From contig NZ_MWLK01000015.1 in the NCBI RefSeq assembly GCF_002198715.1, positions 238,465 to 302,464 on the forward strand: a stretch of 64,000 nucleotides of DNA, given 5' to 3'. A program made the position numbers and the translations under genes. Numbering within the stretch: the first letter of the stretch is position 1; each line of letters starts with the position of its first letter. Positions 55,438 to 63,862 of the stretch are shown piece by piece. The notes under the pieces are model-generated. The model made no database searches, had not been told where the DNA came from, and saw only the letters and a list, made by a program, of their open reading frames with translations. Source of the stretch: Rhodomicrobium sp. R_RK_3 (GTDB lineage: Bacteria; Pseudomonadota; Alphaproteobacteria; Rhizobiales; Rhodomicrobiaceae).

Positions 55438-56886
55438 ATGAAAAGAACAGCATATACACTTGCCGCGGCGCTGGGGGGCCTTGCGCTCGGCACGCTGCTG
55501 CTAACAGGCGCGGCTTACGCGCAAACACCGCCCGCACCGACATTGTCCTTCAACAAGGCGGACGACGCCTGGATGATGATCAGCACGGCGCTGGTGCTGA
55601 TGATGACCGTACCCGGCCTTGCCCTGTTCTACGGCGGCATGGTGCGCGGGAAGAACATGCTTTCCATGATCACCCAGGTGCTGGCGATCCAGTGCATCGT
55701 CTGCGTGGTCTGGTTCCTGTGGGGCTACAGCCTCGCCTTCACGGAAGGCTCCGGCCTCCTGGCGCCGTTCGTCGGCGGCTTGAGCAAGGCCTTCCTGTCG
55801 GGTGTCGAAATTGCGAGCAAGGTCGAAACCTTCTCTCTCGGCGTCGGCATTCATGAACTGGTGTTCGTCTGCTTTCAGATGACCTTCGCCGCCATCACCA
55901 CGGCGCTGGCCATCGGCGGCTTCGCCGAGCGCACCAAGTTCTCCGCCATCGTCCTCTTCGCCATCCTGTGGCCGACGCTGGTCTACTTCCCGATTGCCCA
56001 TATGGTTTGGTTCTGGCCGGGCCCATCGGGCATTGCAACGGGCGTCGCGACCGACACGGCCGGCTTCTCTTGGCAGCTCGGCGCTCTCGACTTCGCGGGC
56101 GGCACCGTGGTGCATATCAATGCCGGTATCGCCGGTTTCGTTGGCGCATTGCTGCTCGGCCGCCGCGTCGGCTTCGGCAAGGAGGCGATGCCTCCGCATT
56201 CGCTCACCCTCACCATGGTCGGCGCCTCGCTGCTGTGGGTCGGCTGGTTCGGCTTCAATGCCGGCTCCAACCTGGAAGCGAACGAATATGCCGTACTGGC
56301 CATGGCCAACACCTTCATCGCCACCGCGGCAGCCGGCCTCTCCTGGATGTTCACGGAATGGCTGGTCAAGGGTAAGCCGAGCCTGCTCGGCCTTGCCTCG
56401 GGCGTCGTCGCCGGCCTCGTGGCCGTCACGCCGGCCTCGGGCTTCGGCGGCCCCATGGGCACCCTGGTGCTCGGCCTCGTCGCCGGTATCGTCTGCTTCT
56501 TCTTCTGCACGGCGGTCAAGAGCGCGCTCGGCTATGACGACACGCTCGACGTGTTCGGCGTCCATGCGGTCGGCGGCATCGTCGGCGCTCTCGGCACCGG
56601 CATCGTCGTCGATCCGGCGCTCGGCGGCGCGGGCATCGTCGACTACACCAAGTGCGAAGTGGCCAACGGCGCCTTCACCGGCGTTTGCGGCGCGCTCGAC
56701 TACAACATGGTCTCGCAAGTCATCATCCAGGCCAAGGCCGTGCTGATGACGCTGGCCTGGTCGGGCATCGGCAGCTTCATCGTCTACCTGATCATCGGCG
56801 TCCTGGTCGGCCTGCGCGTCTCGGAAGAGACCGAACGCGAAGGTCTCGACATCGGCGCCCATGGCGAACGCGCCTACAATCAGTAG
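55438..56886 (+). CDS. amtB: Ammonium transporter AmtB
   Basis: A 482-residue transporter with a cleavable N-terminal signal (GLALGTLLLTGAAYAQ) and eleven helices. FNKADDAWMMISTALVLMMT, YGGMVRGKNMLS, the pore twin histidines in FAGGTVVHINAGIAGFVGAL and DVFGVHAVGGIVGALGTG are all present. A 482-residue length, with an insertion around DPALGGAGIVDYTKCEVANG before the last helices, is typical of alphaproteobacteria. Closed by GlnK when nitrogen is plentiful. A strong terminator follows. Confidence 0.95.
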   Translation: MKRTAYTLAAALGGLALGTLLLTGAAYAQTPPAPTLSFNKADDAWMMISTALVLMMTVPGLALFYGGMVRGKNMLSMITQVLAIQCIVCVVWFLWGYSLAFTEGSGLLAPFVGGLSKAFLSGVEIASKVETFSLGVGIHELVFVCFQMTFAAITTALAIGGFAERTKFSAIVLFAILWPTLVYFPIAHMVWFWPGPSGIATGVATDTAGFSWQLGALDFAGGTVVHINAGIAGFVGALLLGRRVGFGKEAMPPHSLTLTMVGASLLWVGWFGFNAGSNLEANEYAVLAMANTFIATAAAGLSWMFTEWLVKGKPSLLGLASGVVAGLVAVTPASGFGGPMGTLVLGLVAGIVCFFFCTAVKSALGYDDTLDVFGVHAVGGIVGALGTGIVVDPALGGAGIVDYTKCEVANGAFTGVCGALDYNMVSQVIIQAKAVLMTLAWSGIGSFIVYLIIGVLVGLRVSEETEREGLDIGAHGERAYNQ

Positions 56887-56897
56887 GTCTTGAGCAA

Positions 56898-56929
56898 GGG
56901 GCGCATCGGCGGCAATGCCGGTGCGCCCC
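56898..56929 (+). terminator. Terminator of glnK-amtB
   Basis: GGGGCGCATCGGC, loop GGCAAT, GCCGGTGCGCCCC: a 13-base-pair stem with a single G-T wobble, 12 bases after the amtB stop and followed by CTTCT. The U-run is weak, but stem strength and position support termination. Confidence 0.7.
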
Positions 56930-57068
56930 CTTCTGAAACGCCCGGTATGGGCCCTGTATCGGGGATTTACCGGATGCTCGCATCTCGCTTGCAGGTGCGG
57001 ACGGCTCCTGTCATCGTCGGCGTCGCGCAGCGGAAGGCGCCAGCGCAACCGACCATGGGAGATGGCCG

Positions 57069-58121
57069 ATGGCATCGACGAGAACGCCCCGAAAATTCTT
57101 CGCTCCCCTGGCCATCGGCGCCCCGGCGCCCATGCGCGAGCGCCCCGCGCGCCTCGAGCGCATGATCCATTTCATCCCGCCTCACGTCGAAAAGCTGCGC
57201 AGCCGCGCCGGCGAGATCGCGCGCCAGGTCGACGTGGTGCTCGGCAATCTGGAGGACGCCATCCCCGCCGACGCCAAGGAAGCGGCGCGGCGCGGCTTCA
57301 TCGAAATGGCCGCCGCCCATGATTACGGCGCAACCGGCCTGTGGACGCGCATCAACTGCCTGAACAGCCCCTGGGCATTGGACGACATCCTGGAGATCGT
57401 CCCCGCCGTGGGCAGCAAACTCGACGTCATCATGCTGCCCAAGGTCGAGGGGCCCTGGGACATCCATTATCTCGACCAGTTGCTCGCCCAGCTCGAGGCC
57501 AAGGCCGGCATCGGGCGGCCGATCATGATCCACGCCATCCTGGAGACGCCCGAGGGCGTCAACAATATCGAGGACATCGCGGCGGCGAGCCCCCGCATGC
57601 ACGGCATGAGTCTGGGCCCGGCCGATCTGGCCGCCTCGCGCGGCATGAAGACGACGCGGGTCGGCGGCGGGCACCCGGCCTACGGCGTGCTGGCCGATCC
57701 GGGCGCGGAGGGCGCGCCGCGCGCTTTCTTCCAGCAGGACCTCTGGCATTACACGGTCGGGCGCATGGTCGATGCCTGCGCGGCTTATGGGCTCGATGCC
57801 TTCTACGGTCCGTTCGGCGATTTCTCCGATCCCGAAGCCTGCGAAGCGCAGTTCCGCAACGCCTTCCTGCAGGGCTGCGCCGGGGCGTGGTCGCTGCATC
57901 CGAGCCAGATCGCCATCGCCAAGCGCGTCTTCAGTCCCGACCCGGACGAAGTCGCCTTCGCCAAGAAAATCCTCGACGCCATGCCCGACGGCACCGGCGC
58001 CGTGCTGATCGAGGGCAAGATGCAGGACGACGCCACCTGGAAACAGGCCAAGGTGATCGTCGACCGCGCCCGGCTGGTGGCAGCGAAAGACCCGGAACTG
58101 GCAGCCCGTTACGGTCTGTAA
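57069..58121 (+). CDS. mcl: Malyl-CoA/methylmalyl-CoA/citramalyl-CoA lyase (Chloroflexus MCL type)
   Basis: A 350-residue HpcH/HpaI-family lyase. Length and many motifs match, from memory, the trifunctional MCL of the Chloroflexus 3-hydroxypropionate bicycle (348 residues): [119 protein letters not shown] and [16 protein letters not shown]. The enzyme splits malyl-CoA to acetyl-CoA and glyoxylate and the homologous substrates to propionyl-CoA or pyruvate. Here it may serve glyoxylate or methylmalyl-CoA assimilation. It stands alone between amtB and hspQ; other bicycle genes are not in the window. Confidence 0.8.
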   Translation: MASTRTPRKFFAPLAIGAPAPMRERPARLERMIHFIPPHVEKLRSRAGEIARQVDVVLGNLEDAIPADAKEAARRGFIEMAAAHDYGATGLWTRINCLNSPWALDDILEIVPAVGSKLDVIMLPKVEGPWDIHYLDQLLAQLEAKAGIGRPIMIHAILETPEGVNNIEDIAAASPRMHGMSLGPADLAASRGMKTTRVGGGHPAYGVLADPGAEGAPRAFFQQDLWHYTVGRMVDACAAYGLDAFYGPFGDFSDPEACEAQFRNAFLQGCAGAWSLHPSQIAIAKRVFSPDPDEVAFAKKILDAMPDGTGAVLIEGKMQDDATWKQAKVIVDRARLVAAKDPELAARYGL

Positions 58122-58172
58122 TCGCTCAGAATATTGACAGCCGCGGATCGGCGCGCGATATGGGCGGGCAGG

Positions 58173-58526
58173 ATGACGGAAGCAGACTTAGACATGGTTG
58201 ACCGTAAGAAGGCTAAGTTCCAGCTCGGACAGGTTGTCCGTCATCGGTTTTTCCCGTTTCGCGGCGTGATTTTCGACGTCGACCCGGAATTCGCCAATAC
58301 GGAAGAGTGGTGGCAGTCCATCCCCTCCGAGATCCGCCCGCGCAAGGACCAGCCCTATTACCACCTGCTCGCCGAGAATGACGAGACGGAATATGTGGCC
58401 TATGTCTCCGAGCAGAATCTGCTCGCCGACACCTCCGGCGAGCCGCTCCGCCACCCGCAGATCCCCGAGCTGTTCGACGATCTGCAGGACGGGGTGTATC
58501 GCAGCCGCTACGTGCAGGAGCATTGA
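58173..58526 (+). CDS. hspQ: Heat shock protein HspQ (hemimethylated-DNA-binding YccV family)
   Basis: A 117-residue HspQ/YccV protein: KFQLGQVVRHRFFPFRGVIF, DVDPEFANTEEWWQSIP, KDQPYYHLLAENDETEYVAY and GEPLRHPQIPELF. E. coli HspQ binds hemimethylated DNA, affects DnaA levels and is a specificity-enhancing factor for Lon. GGGCGGGCAGG precedes the chosen ATG; ATGs at 58134 (longer) and 58194 (MVDRKKAKF) are alternatives and the latter matches the usual family start. It lies 52 bases after mcl and may be co-transcribed. Confidence 0.87.
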   Translation: MTEADLDMVDRKKAKFQLGQVVRHRFFPFRGVIFDVDPEFANTEEWWQSIPSEIRPRKDQPYYHLLAENDETEYVAYVSEQNLLADTSGEPLRHPQIPELFDDLQDGVYRSRYVQEH

Positions 58527-58555
58527 GTAGGCCGGAGCGGCTGCTTATCCTGACG

Positions 58556-58690
58556 TGTTTCGTCGTCCCGGACGCCGCGAAGCGGTGAGCCGGGACCCAA
58601 TCCCGCATCCGCAAGCATTGCGGCAAGAGGAGAGGCGAGTGGGCCCCGGCTCTTACGGCCGGGGCAACGGGGAGAGGTTTGGAGAGAGCG
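58556..58690. repeat. Dispersed GC-rich repeat, forward copy
   Basis: CGTCGTCCCGGACGCCGCGA at the left and GAGAGGCGAGTGGGCCCCGG toward the right enclose CCGGGACCCAAT and GCATTGCGGCAAGAG. The same modules in the same order appear at 63905-64000, and in reverse order at 58796-58934. It starts 30 bases after the hspQ stop. Together with the following copy and element it fills the 579-base gap to ynfA; no gene is seen there. Confidence 0.8.
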
Positions 58691-58795
58691 ATGCCCACCT
58701 TCGCCGCATGTTCGGCCGCTGGCGGCTCAACATTCGCAGCAGGACTCCCTCTCCCATTGAAGACCTTTGCAAAACTTCGATCCCTTCGCCCCGGC

Positions 58796-58934
58796 CGTTA
58801 GAGCCGGGGCCCACTCGCCTCTGCACTTGCCGCAGCAATAGCGGAAATATGATTGGGTCCCGGCTCGGCCTGACGGCCGTCCGGGACGACGGGGAGAGGA
58901 CCTTCGATACGCAAAGGTCTCCATTGGGAGAGGG
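58796..58934. repeat. Dispersed GC-rich repeat, reverse copy, near-identical inverted partner of 63863-64000
   Basis: Reads, in order, GGGGCCCACTCGCCTCTGCA, CTTGCCGCAGCAATAGCGGA, AATATGATTGGGTCCCGGCT, CGGCCTGACGGCCGTCCGGG, ACGACGGGGAGAGGACCTTC, GATACGCAAAGGTCTCC. The reverse complement of 63863-64000 differs by only a few bases over nearly 140. Being so similar, the two copies look recently duplicated or homogenised. A CTCTCCCATTG-type flank on the left (58751) suggests a composite element. Confidence 0.85.
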
Positions 58935-59022
58935 CTGGGGTGAGGGGGTAATGCCTCTCGATGATTTGATGCTTGTAAAAGAATTCCCGGATGAGACGGT
59001 GTGGCTCACCGATCGTTTGTAA

Positions 59023-59075
59023 CCCCTCCCGGCACTCTTGCAGCGCGCCACCCTCTCCCACTGGGAGAGGGTTAT
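59023..59075. repeat. CCCTC...GGGAG inverted-repeat fragment
   Basis: ACCCCTCCCGGCACTCTTGC and CCACCCTCTCCCACTGGGAG, the latter containing the self-complementary CTCTCCCACTGGGAGAG. Belongs with the CCCCTCACCC family at 27319-27446. It lies just downstream of the ynfA stop, where the CTCTCCC hairpin could act as a terminator on the minus strand. Confidence 0.55.
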
Positions 59076-59105
59076 GCTGCGGCACGCCGGAAAGGATTTG
59101 CCCCC

Positions 59106-59426
59106 TTAACGCGGCCCCGCCACGATCACGGCGGCGCCGGCGAGGCAGATCAGCACGCCCGTCACGTCCCAGCGGTCCGGGCGGGCGCCTTCGACGGCCC
59201 AGAGCCAGAGCAAGGAACTCGCGATATACACACCGCCATAGGCCGCGTAAGCGCGTCCGGCGGCATCGGTCTCGACCAGGGTCAGCAGATAGGCGAACAG
59301 GATCAGCGAGGCGATGCCCGGCACGGTCCACAGCACCGATTTGCCGAGCCGCAGCCACGCCCAGAACGCAAAACAGCCGCCGATTTCGGCAAGCGCGGCA
59401 AGCACATAGGCGGCAACGGTCTGCAT
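59106..59426 (-). CDS. YnfA family (UPF0060) membrane protein
   Basis: A 106-residue four-helix membrane protein. [20 protein letters not shown], the internal [20 protein letters not shown] and [20 protein letters not shown] match the YnfA/UPF0060 family, related to small multidrug-resistance transporters. E. coli and Shigella YnfA exports some cationic compounds. It follows aroB by 9 bases and so is read from the aroKB operon, but has no known link to shikimate synthesis. Confidence 0.9.
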   Translation of the reverse strand: MQTVAAYVLAALAEIGGCFAFWAWLRLGKSVLWTVPGIASLILFAYLLTLVETDAAGRAYAAYGGVYIASSLLWLWAVEGARPDRWDVTGVLICLAGAAVIVAGPR

Positions 59427-59435
59427 CTGGCCCGC

Positions 59436-60581
59436 TCAAGCCCCGCAACGCGCCTTCAGGAAGGCCAGCAGCCGCTCGGGCTCGACGGCATCGGAGGTGA
59501 AGGCCTCGCCGATGCCGCGCACCAGGATGAAGGCGAGCCGCCCGGCCTTGGCCTTCTTGTCCTGCGCCATCAGCGCGACCAGTTCCTCCGCGCGCGGCAG
59601 CGCTCCGCCCGTCATCGCGGCGACGTCCCTGATCCGCGCGGGCAGCCCGACCGCCGTCAGATGCGCGGCGACGCGGTCCGCGAGGCCGGCCGGGCAAAGC
59701 CCCAGCTCCTCCGACATCTCGAAGGCCAGCACCATGCCGATGGCGATGGCCTCGCCATGCAGCAGCTTGGCCGAATAGCCCGCCCAAGCCTCCAGCCCAT
59801 GCCCAAACGTATGGCCGAGATTGAGCAGGGCGCGGCGGCCCCATTCGGTCTCGTCCTCGGCGACGATGGCGGCCTTGGCGCGACAGCTCGTCTCGATGGC
59901 GGTCAGCCGGGCGGCGTCGTCGCCCTCGAAAATGCCGGCCCAATGCGTCTCCAGCCAGTCGAAGAAGCCGGCATCGCCCAGCAGCCCGTATTTCACCACC
60001 TCGGCATAGCCGGAGCGCATTTGCCGCGCGTCGAGCGTGTCGAGCACATCGGTGTCGATCAGCACGAGGCTCGGCTGGTGGAACGCCCCGATCAGGTTCT
60101 TGCCGTGGCTGGTGTTGATGCCGGTCTTGCCGCCGATGGAGGAATCCACCTGCGACAGCAGCGTCGTCGGGATCTGCACGAGGCGTACGCCGCGCTTCAG
60201 GATGCTGGCTGCAAAGCCGGCAAGGTCGCCGATGACGCCGCCGCCGAGCGCGATCACCACATCGCGGCGCTCCAGCCCCTGGTCGAGCAGCGCATCGCAA
60301 AGTTTTTGAAGCTGCGGAAAACTCTTGGTCGCCTCGCCCGCCGGCATCACCGCCTCGCCGACGCGAAGACCCGCCGCGCCAAGGCTCGACCGCACCGCGT
60401 GCAGATGCAGCCCCGCGACATACTCATCCGTCACCACCGTGCAGCGGGCCGGACCCATCGCCTTCACGGCCTCGCCTAGGTCGGCGAGCACCCCCGAGCC
60501 GATGGCGATGTCATAGGCCCGCGTGCCCAGCGGCACGTTGACCACCCGCGCGGCGCGCCCGCTCCAACTCACCTGTTCCAT
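59436..60581 (-). CDS. aroB: 3-dehydroquinate synthase
   Basis: A 381-residue enzyme making 3-dehydroquinate from DAHP, the second step of aromatic amino-acid synthesis, NAD- and metal-dependent. GGGVIGDLAGFAAS, IPTTLLSQVDSSIGGKTGIN, RSGYAEVVKYG and LLNLGHTFGHGLE (metal His) are the expected motifs. It starts MEQVSWSGRAARVVNV, 34 bases after the aroK stop; a longer frame to 60692 would overlap aroK. Order aroK-aroB is standard in this group. Confidence 0.93.
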   Translation of the reverse strand: MEQVSWSGRAARVVNVPLGTRAYDIAIGSGVLADLGEAVKAMGPARCTVVTDEYVAGLHLHAVRSSLGAAGLRVGEAVMPAGEATKSFPQLQKLCDALLDQGLERRDVVIALGGGVIGDLAGFAASILKRGVRLVQIPTTLLSQVDSSIGGKTGINTSHGKNLIGAFHQPSLVLIDTDVLDTLDARQMRSGYAEVVKYGLLGDAGFFDWLETHWAGIFEGDDAARLTAIETSCRAKAAIVAEDETEWGRRALLNLGHTFGHGLEAWAGYSAKLLHGEAIAIGMVLAFEMSEELGLCPAGLADRVAAHLTAVGLPARIRDVAAMTGGALPRAEELVALMAQDKKAKAGRLAFILVRGIGEAFTSDAVEPERLLAFLKARCGA

Positions 60582-60615
60582 GCGTAAAACCGATCCGTTT
60601 GCCGCCCGCCGCCGC

Positions 60616-61182
60616 TCAGACCTCTCCGGCGCATTTGGGCGAATGGGCCAGCGCCTCGATGATCTCGCCGACGATGACCTCATGCGCCACATCGCGGCTG
60701 GCGACCGTTATATCCGCAAGCGCGTAGATCGGATAGCGCTCGGCGATCAGCTTTTCCATCACCGCGCGCGGATCGGAGGCGCGCAGCAGCGGCCGGGTGT
60801 CGCGGCGGGCAACGCGGTGCATCAGCAGATCGAGCTCGGCCTTCAGCCACACGGACACGCCGGTGGCGGCAATCCGCGCCCGCGTCTCCTCGTTCATGAA
60901 GGCGCCGCCGCCCGTCGCCAGCACCTTGCTGCCTTCATCCAGCAGCCGCGCGATCACCCGGCGCTCGCCGTCGCGGAAATAGGCTTCGCCGTTCTCCTCG
61001 AAGATTTCGTTGATGGTTTTACCGGCCGCCCGCTCGATTTCCTGGTCGGCATCGGCGAAGGGCAAGTCGAGCGTGGCGGCAAGACGCTTGCCGATAGCGG
61101 ATTTGCCGGCCCCCATCAGGCCGATCAGCACCACCGGACGCTTGCCGAGGCCCTGCCGGGTCTTTTCGATTAGGTTCGTCAC
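60616..61182 (-). CDS. aroK: Shikimate kinase
   Basis: A 188-residue kinase that phosphorylates shikimate at the 3-hydroxyl. Walker [16 protein letters not shown], shikimate-binding Asp in FADADQEIE, Arg in AYFRDGERR, and VLATGGGAF are all present, as is a lid arginine (RRDTRPLL). The N-terminal 15 residues precede the core. First gene of the aroK-aroB-ynfA run, with a divergent promoter region upstream. Confidence 0.93.
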   Translation of the reverse strand: MTNLIEKTRQGLGKRPVVLIGLMGAGKSAIGKRLAATLDLPFADADQEIERAAGKTINEIFEENGEAYFRDGERRVIARLLDEGSKVLATGGGAFMNEETRARIAATGVSVWLKAELDLLMHRVARRDTRPLLRASDPRAVMEKLIAERYPIYALADITVASRDVAHEVIVGEIIEALAHSPKCAGEV

Positions 61183-61256
61183 CCGCGCCTCAGCTCCGTT
61201 CTTCCTCTTCCGACAATCCCTTAGCCGTGCGAACGGCCCCGCCCTTGTTCCATAAC

Positions 61257-61340
61257 TAATCGACCGGGTCGAACAAAAATGTCAACATTTCGGTGCCATT
61301 TTCATGTGGCGCTTGACAAACCCTGGCAGCTTTGTATCAG
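61257..61340. promoter_or_regulatory. Divergent promoters of aroK and the small membrane protein gene
   Basis: On the minus strand TTGACA (61285-61280) is followed after 17-18 bases by CGATTA/GATTAG, a plausible -10 for aroK. On the plus strand TTGACA (61313-61318) is followed after 16 bases by TATCAG (61335-61340), ending 53 bases before the small gene's ATG. Two perfect -35 hexamers in opposite directions make this region a convincing divergent sigma-70-type control site; the -10 boxes are weaker. Confidence 0.55.
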
Positions 61341-61393
61341 GCCATAATACTGCCAATATCGAGTAGGAAGATTAACTGGGATGCAATAAGACA

Positions 61394-61534
61394 ATGCCAA
61401 GTCTGATACGCTTTCTGACGATGTGCGGTGTCGTGGTTGGGATTTTCTATGGCGGGGTCTATGTACTTGCCAAGTATTTTCAGCCCGAACCCAAGGAAAT
61501 AACGAAAACGGTACGAAATCTGCAAGTGCGATAG
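61394..61534 (+). CDS. Tiny single-helix membrane protein upstream of xerD
   Basis: A 46-residue protein: MPSLIRFLTMCGVVVGIFYG, then GVYVLAKYFQPEPKEITKTV and RNLQVR. One transmembrane helix (about 5-28), then a Pro/Glu/Lys tail of a form (F.P.P.E.T.T....) that recalls a tiny protein gene I have seen beside xerD/aroK in Hyphomicrobiales. Function unknown. It is below the size many gene finders accept but has a promoter-like region upstream and no competing frame. Confidence 0.65.
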   Translation: MPSLIRFLTMCGVVVGIFYGGVYVLAKYFQPEPKEITKTVRNLQVR

Positions 61535-61728
61535 CGCAGAAAAGCGTTTCGTTTGGCCTTGTTGCTCGCTTTGCATGCGAACTTAAGTTGAGGGGCGGGG
61601 GCGCTCCCTTGGCTTAGCATTCGCGATGCTTGTTCGCGCCTCGTAAGTAACCTACGGGTTAAGTTACGTATGCGGACAATTGCCTCGCCTATGCTTCGCA
61701 GGGACAACTTGGATTGATAGGTCGACAC

Positions 61729-62718
61729 ATGGAGCATATTCGGGGGGATAGAGGGCAGGCCAAGCTTGTCATCCTCGAGCGGTTTTTAGAAATGCTGAGT
61801 GCGGAACGCGGACATTCCGCCAATACGCTCGATGCTTATTCGCGGGATCTGACGAATTTCGCCAGCTTCGTGCATAAGCGCGATCGCGCACTCGAGGCGT
61901 CCACCACGGACGACATCACCAACTTCATCGCGCTGATGGTGGAAGAGGGCCTCGCGGCCTCGTCGCGAGCCCGCCGCCTGTCGGCGCTCAAGCAGTTCTT
62001 CCGCTTCCTGGTGGCGGAGGGGATTCGCAGCGACGATCCGGCCGGCATGGTCGGCGGACCGAAGCGCGAGGCGGCCTTGCCGAAAACCCTCAGCGTCGAC
62101 GAGGTGGATCTGCTGCTCGCGGCGGCGCGCCGCAAGGTCGAGGAATCGCGCAACGGCCAGCGGGTGAAGGCGTTGCGGCTCTACTGCCTCCTGGAAATCC
62201 TCTATGCCACCGGCATGCGGGTGTCCGAGCTGGTGGCGCTGCCGCGTTCGGCCCTGATCGGCGACGAGCGCACCTTGACCATCAAGGGCAAGGGCGGACG
62301 CCAGCGCATGGTGCCGCTCAATCCGGCGGCGCAGGACGCGCTCGTGCTCTATCTGCGCGAACGCGACACCGCCATCGCCGCCGAACACGGCAATGGCGCG
62401 CTGAACGGATCATCGCCCTGGCTGTTCCCGTCCTGGGGCCAGCAGGGGCATCTGACCCGGCAGCGCCTGGCGCAGGAGCTGAAACTGCTCGCGCATCAGG
62501 CCGCCATCGAGCCGACCCGCGTCTCGCCGCACGTTCTGCGCCACGCTTTTGCCAGCCATATGCTGGAGCGCGGCGCCGATCTCAGGGCCCTGCAAAAGCT
62601 GCTCGGCCATGCGGACATCTCCACCACGCAGGTCTATACGCATATGCGCGAGGGGCATCTTCGCCGTATCGTGCATGAGCATCACCCGCTCAGCGAGCGC
62701 CAGCGGACGGAGGCCTGA
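61729..62718 (+). CDS. xerD: Tyrosine recombinase XerD
   Basis: A 329-residue recombinase. The N-terminal core-binding domain (LERFLEMLSAERGHSANTLD, SRARRLSALKQFFRFL) is XerD-like. Catalytic residues: Arg164 (ATGMRVSELV), Lys188 (IKGKGGRQR), His268 and Arg271 (PHVLRHAFASH), His294 (GHADISTTQ), Tyr303 (QVYTHMREGHL). The ending HPLSERQRTEA is typical. It pairs with XerC (3126-4136) at dif. A TTG five codons earlier could extend it. Placed between aroK and accA as in many Hyphomicrobiales. Confidence 0.93.
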   Translation: MEHIRGDRGQAKLVILERFLEMLSAERGHSANTLDAYSRDLTNFASFVHKRDRALEASTTDDITNFIALMVEEGLAASSRARRLSALKQFFRFLVAEGIRSDDPAGMVGGPKREAALPKTLSVDEVDLLLAAARRKVEESRNGQRVKALRLYCLLEILYATGMRVSELVALPRSALIGDERTLTIKGKGGRQRMVPLNPAAQDALVLYLRERDTAIAAEHGNGALNGSSPWLFPSWGQQGHLTRQRLAQELKLLAHQAAIEPTRVSPHVLRHAFASHMLERGADLRALQKLLGHADISTTQVYTHMREGHLRRIVHEHHPLSERQRTEA

Positions 62719-62766
62719 CGGCGAGGTCCGGCAAACGGCCGCGCTCTCGATCGCGGCTTGACAGAC

Positions 62767-62784
62767 GTGGCGTTCGAACGCCAC
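62767..62784. promoter_or_regulatory. Perfect 18-base palindrome between xerD and accA
   Basis: GTGGCGTTCGAACGCCAC, a dyad with no loop, about 80 bases before the accA start. It could be an operator for a dimeric protein or simply the first of two structures ending the xerD message. Confidence 0.4.
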
Positions 62785-62796
62785 TTAGCGGGATTG

Positions 62797-62825
62797 CGGC
62801 GGCTCAGGCCGCCGTTCTCGTTCTT
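62797..62825 (+). terminator. Terminator between xerD and accA
   Basis: CGGCGGC, loop TCAG, GCCGCCG, followed by TTCTCGTTCTTTT: a 7-base-pair GC stem with a T-rich tail, 79 bases after the xerD stop and 23 bases before the accA ATG. A fair intrinsic terminator, so accA likely depends partly on its own promoter or on read-through. Confidence 0.6.
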
Positions 62826-62847
62826 TTGACGCGCGGTCGAACAGCCC

Positions 62848-63807
62848 ATGATGATACGCACCTATCTCGATTTCGAAAAACCCATCGCCGAGCTCGAAAG
62901 CAAGATCGAGGATCTGAAATCGCTGAAGGGCGACGACAATTCGGTCTCGATCGGCGACGAGGTCAAGCTGCTCGAAGACAAGGCCAAGACCGCCCTGCAG
63001 GAGACCTATGCCAAGCTCACCCCTTGGCAGAAGACCCAGGTCGCCCGTCATCCCGACCGGCCGCACTGCCTCGACTATATCAAGGCGCTGGTCGAAGATT
63101 TCGTGCCGCTCGCCGGCGACCGCTATTACGCCGAGGACATGGCCATCATCGGCGGCGTCGGCCGGTTTCGCGGGCGCTCGGTGCTCATCATCGGCCACGA
63201 GAAGGGCAGCGACACCCAGACGCGCCTGAAGCATAATTTCGGCATGGCCCGACCCGAGGGCTACCGCAAGGCGGTGCGGCTGATGAAGCTGGCCGAGCGT
63301 TTCGGCATGCCGATCATCAGCTTCGTCGACACGGCGGGCGCCTATCCCGGCATCGGCGCCGAGGAGCGCGGGCAGGCCGAGGCCATCGCCCGCTCGACCG
63401 ATTGCTGCCTCGGCGTCACGGTGCCGATCATCGCGCTCGTCATCGGCGAGGGCGGTTCGGGCGGCGCGGTCGCCATCGCCACGGCGAACAAGGTTTTGAT
63501 GCTGGAGCATTCGATCTACACCGTCGCCTCGCCGGAGGCCGCCGCGTCGATCCTATGGCACGACTCGGCGCGCGCCCAGGATGCCGCGACCAATATGAAG
63601 ATCACGGCGCAGGATCTGTCGGCGATGGGCATCATCGACACCATCATCAGCGAGCCGGTCGGCGGCGCCCATCGCGACCGCACGGCGATCATGCGTCTTG
63701 CGGGCAACATGCTGGAGCGCGCCCTGCGCGAGTTCGACGGCATGTCCGGCGAGGAAATCCGCCGCGCCCGGCACGACAAGTTCCTGGCGATGGGCCGCAC
63801 CCTTTAG
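62848..63807 (+). CDS. accA: Acetyl-CoA carboxylase carboxyltransferase subunit alpha
   Basis: A 319-residue subunit of the heterotetrameric carboxyltransferase, which moves carboxyl from biotin-BCCP to acetyl-CoA in the first step of fatty-acid synthesis. RTYLDFEKPIAELESKIEDL, RPHCLDYIKALVEDFVPLAG, FGMARPEGYRKAVRLMKLAE, IGEGGSGGAVAIATANKVLM and SIYTVASPEAAASILWHD are AccA hallmarks. Full length. The partner accD and biotin genes are elsewhere. Confidence 0.95.
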   Translation: MMIRTYLDFEKPIAELESKIEDLKSLKGDDNSVSIGDEVKLLEDKAKTALQETYAKLTPWQKTQVARHPDRPHCLDYIKALVEDFVPLAGDRYYAEDMAIIGGVGRFRGRSVLIIGHEKGSDTQTRLKHNFGMARPEGYRKAVRLMKLAERFGMPIISFVDTAGAYPGIGAEERGQAEAIARSTDCCLGVTVPIIALVIGEGGSGGAVAIATANKVLMLEHSIYTVASPEAAASILWHDSARAQDAATNMKITAQDLSAMGIIDTIISEPVGGAHRDRTAIMRLAGNMLERALREFDGMSGEEIRRARHDKFLAMGRTL

Positions 63808-63862
63808 GCCCGGAATTTCGACCGGATTGACGCACGGCATTACGCCCATGCCGCAGCCAAGC

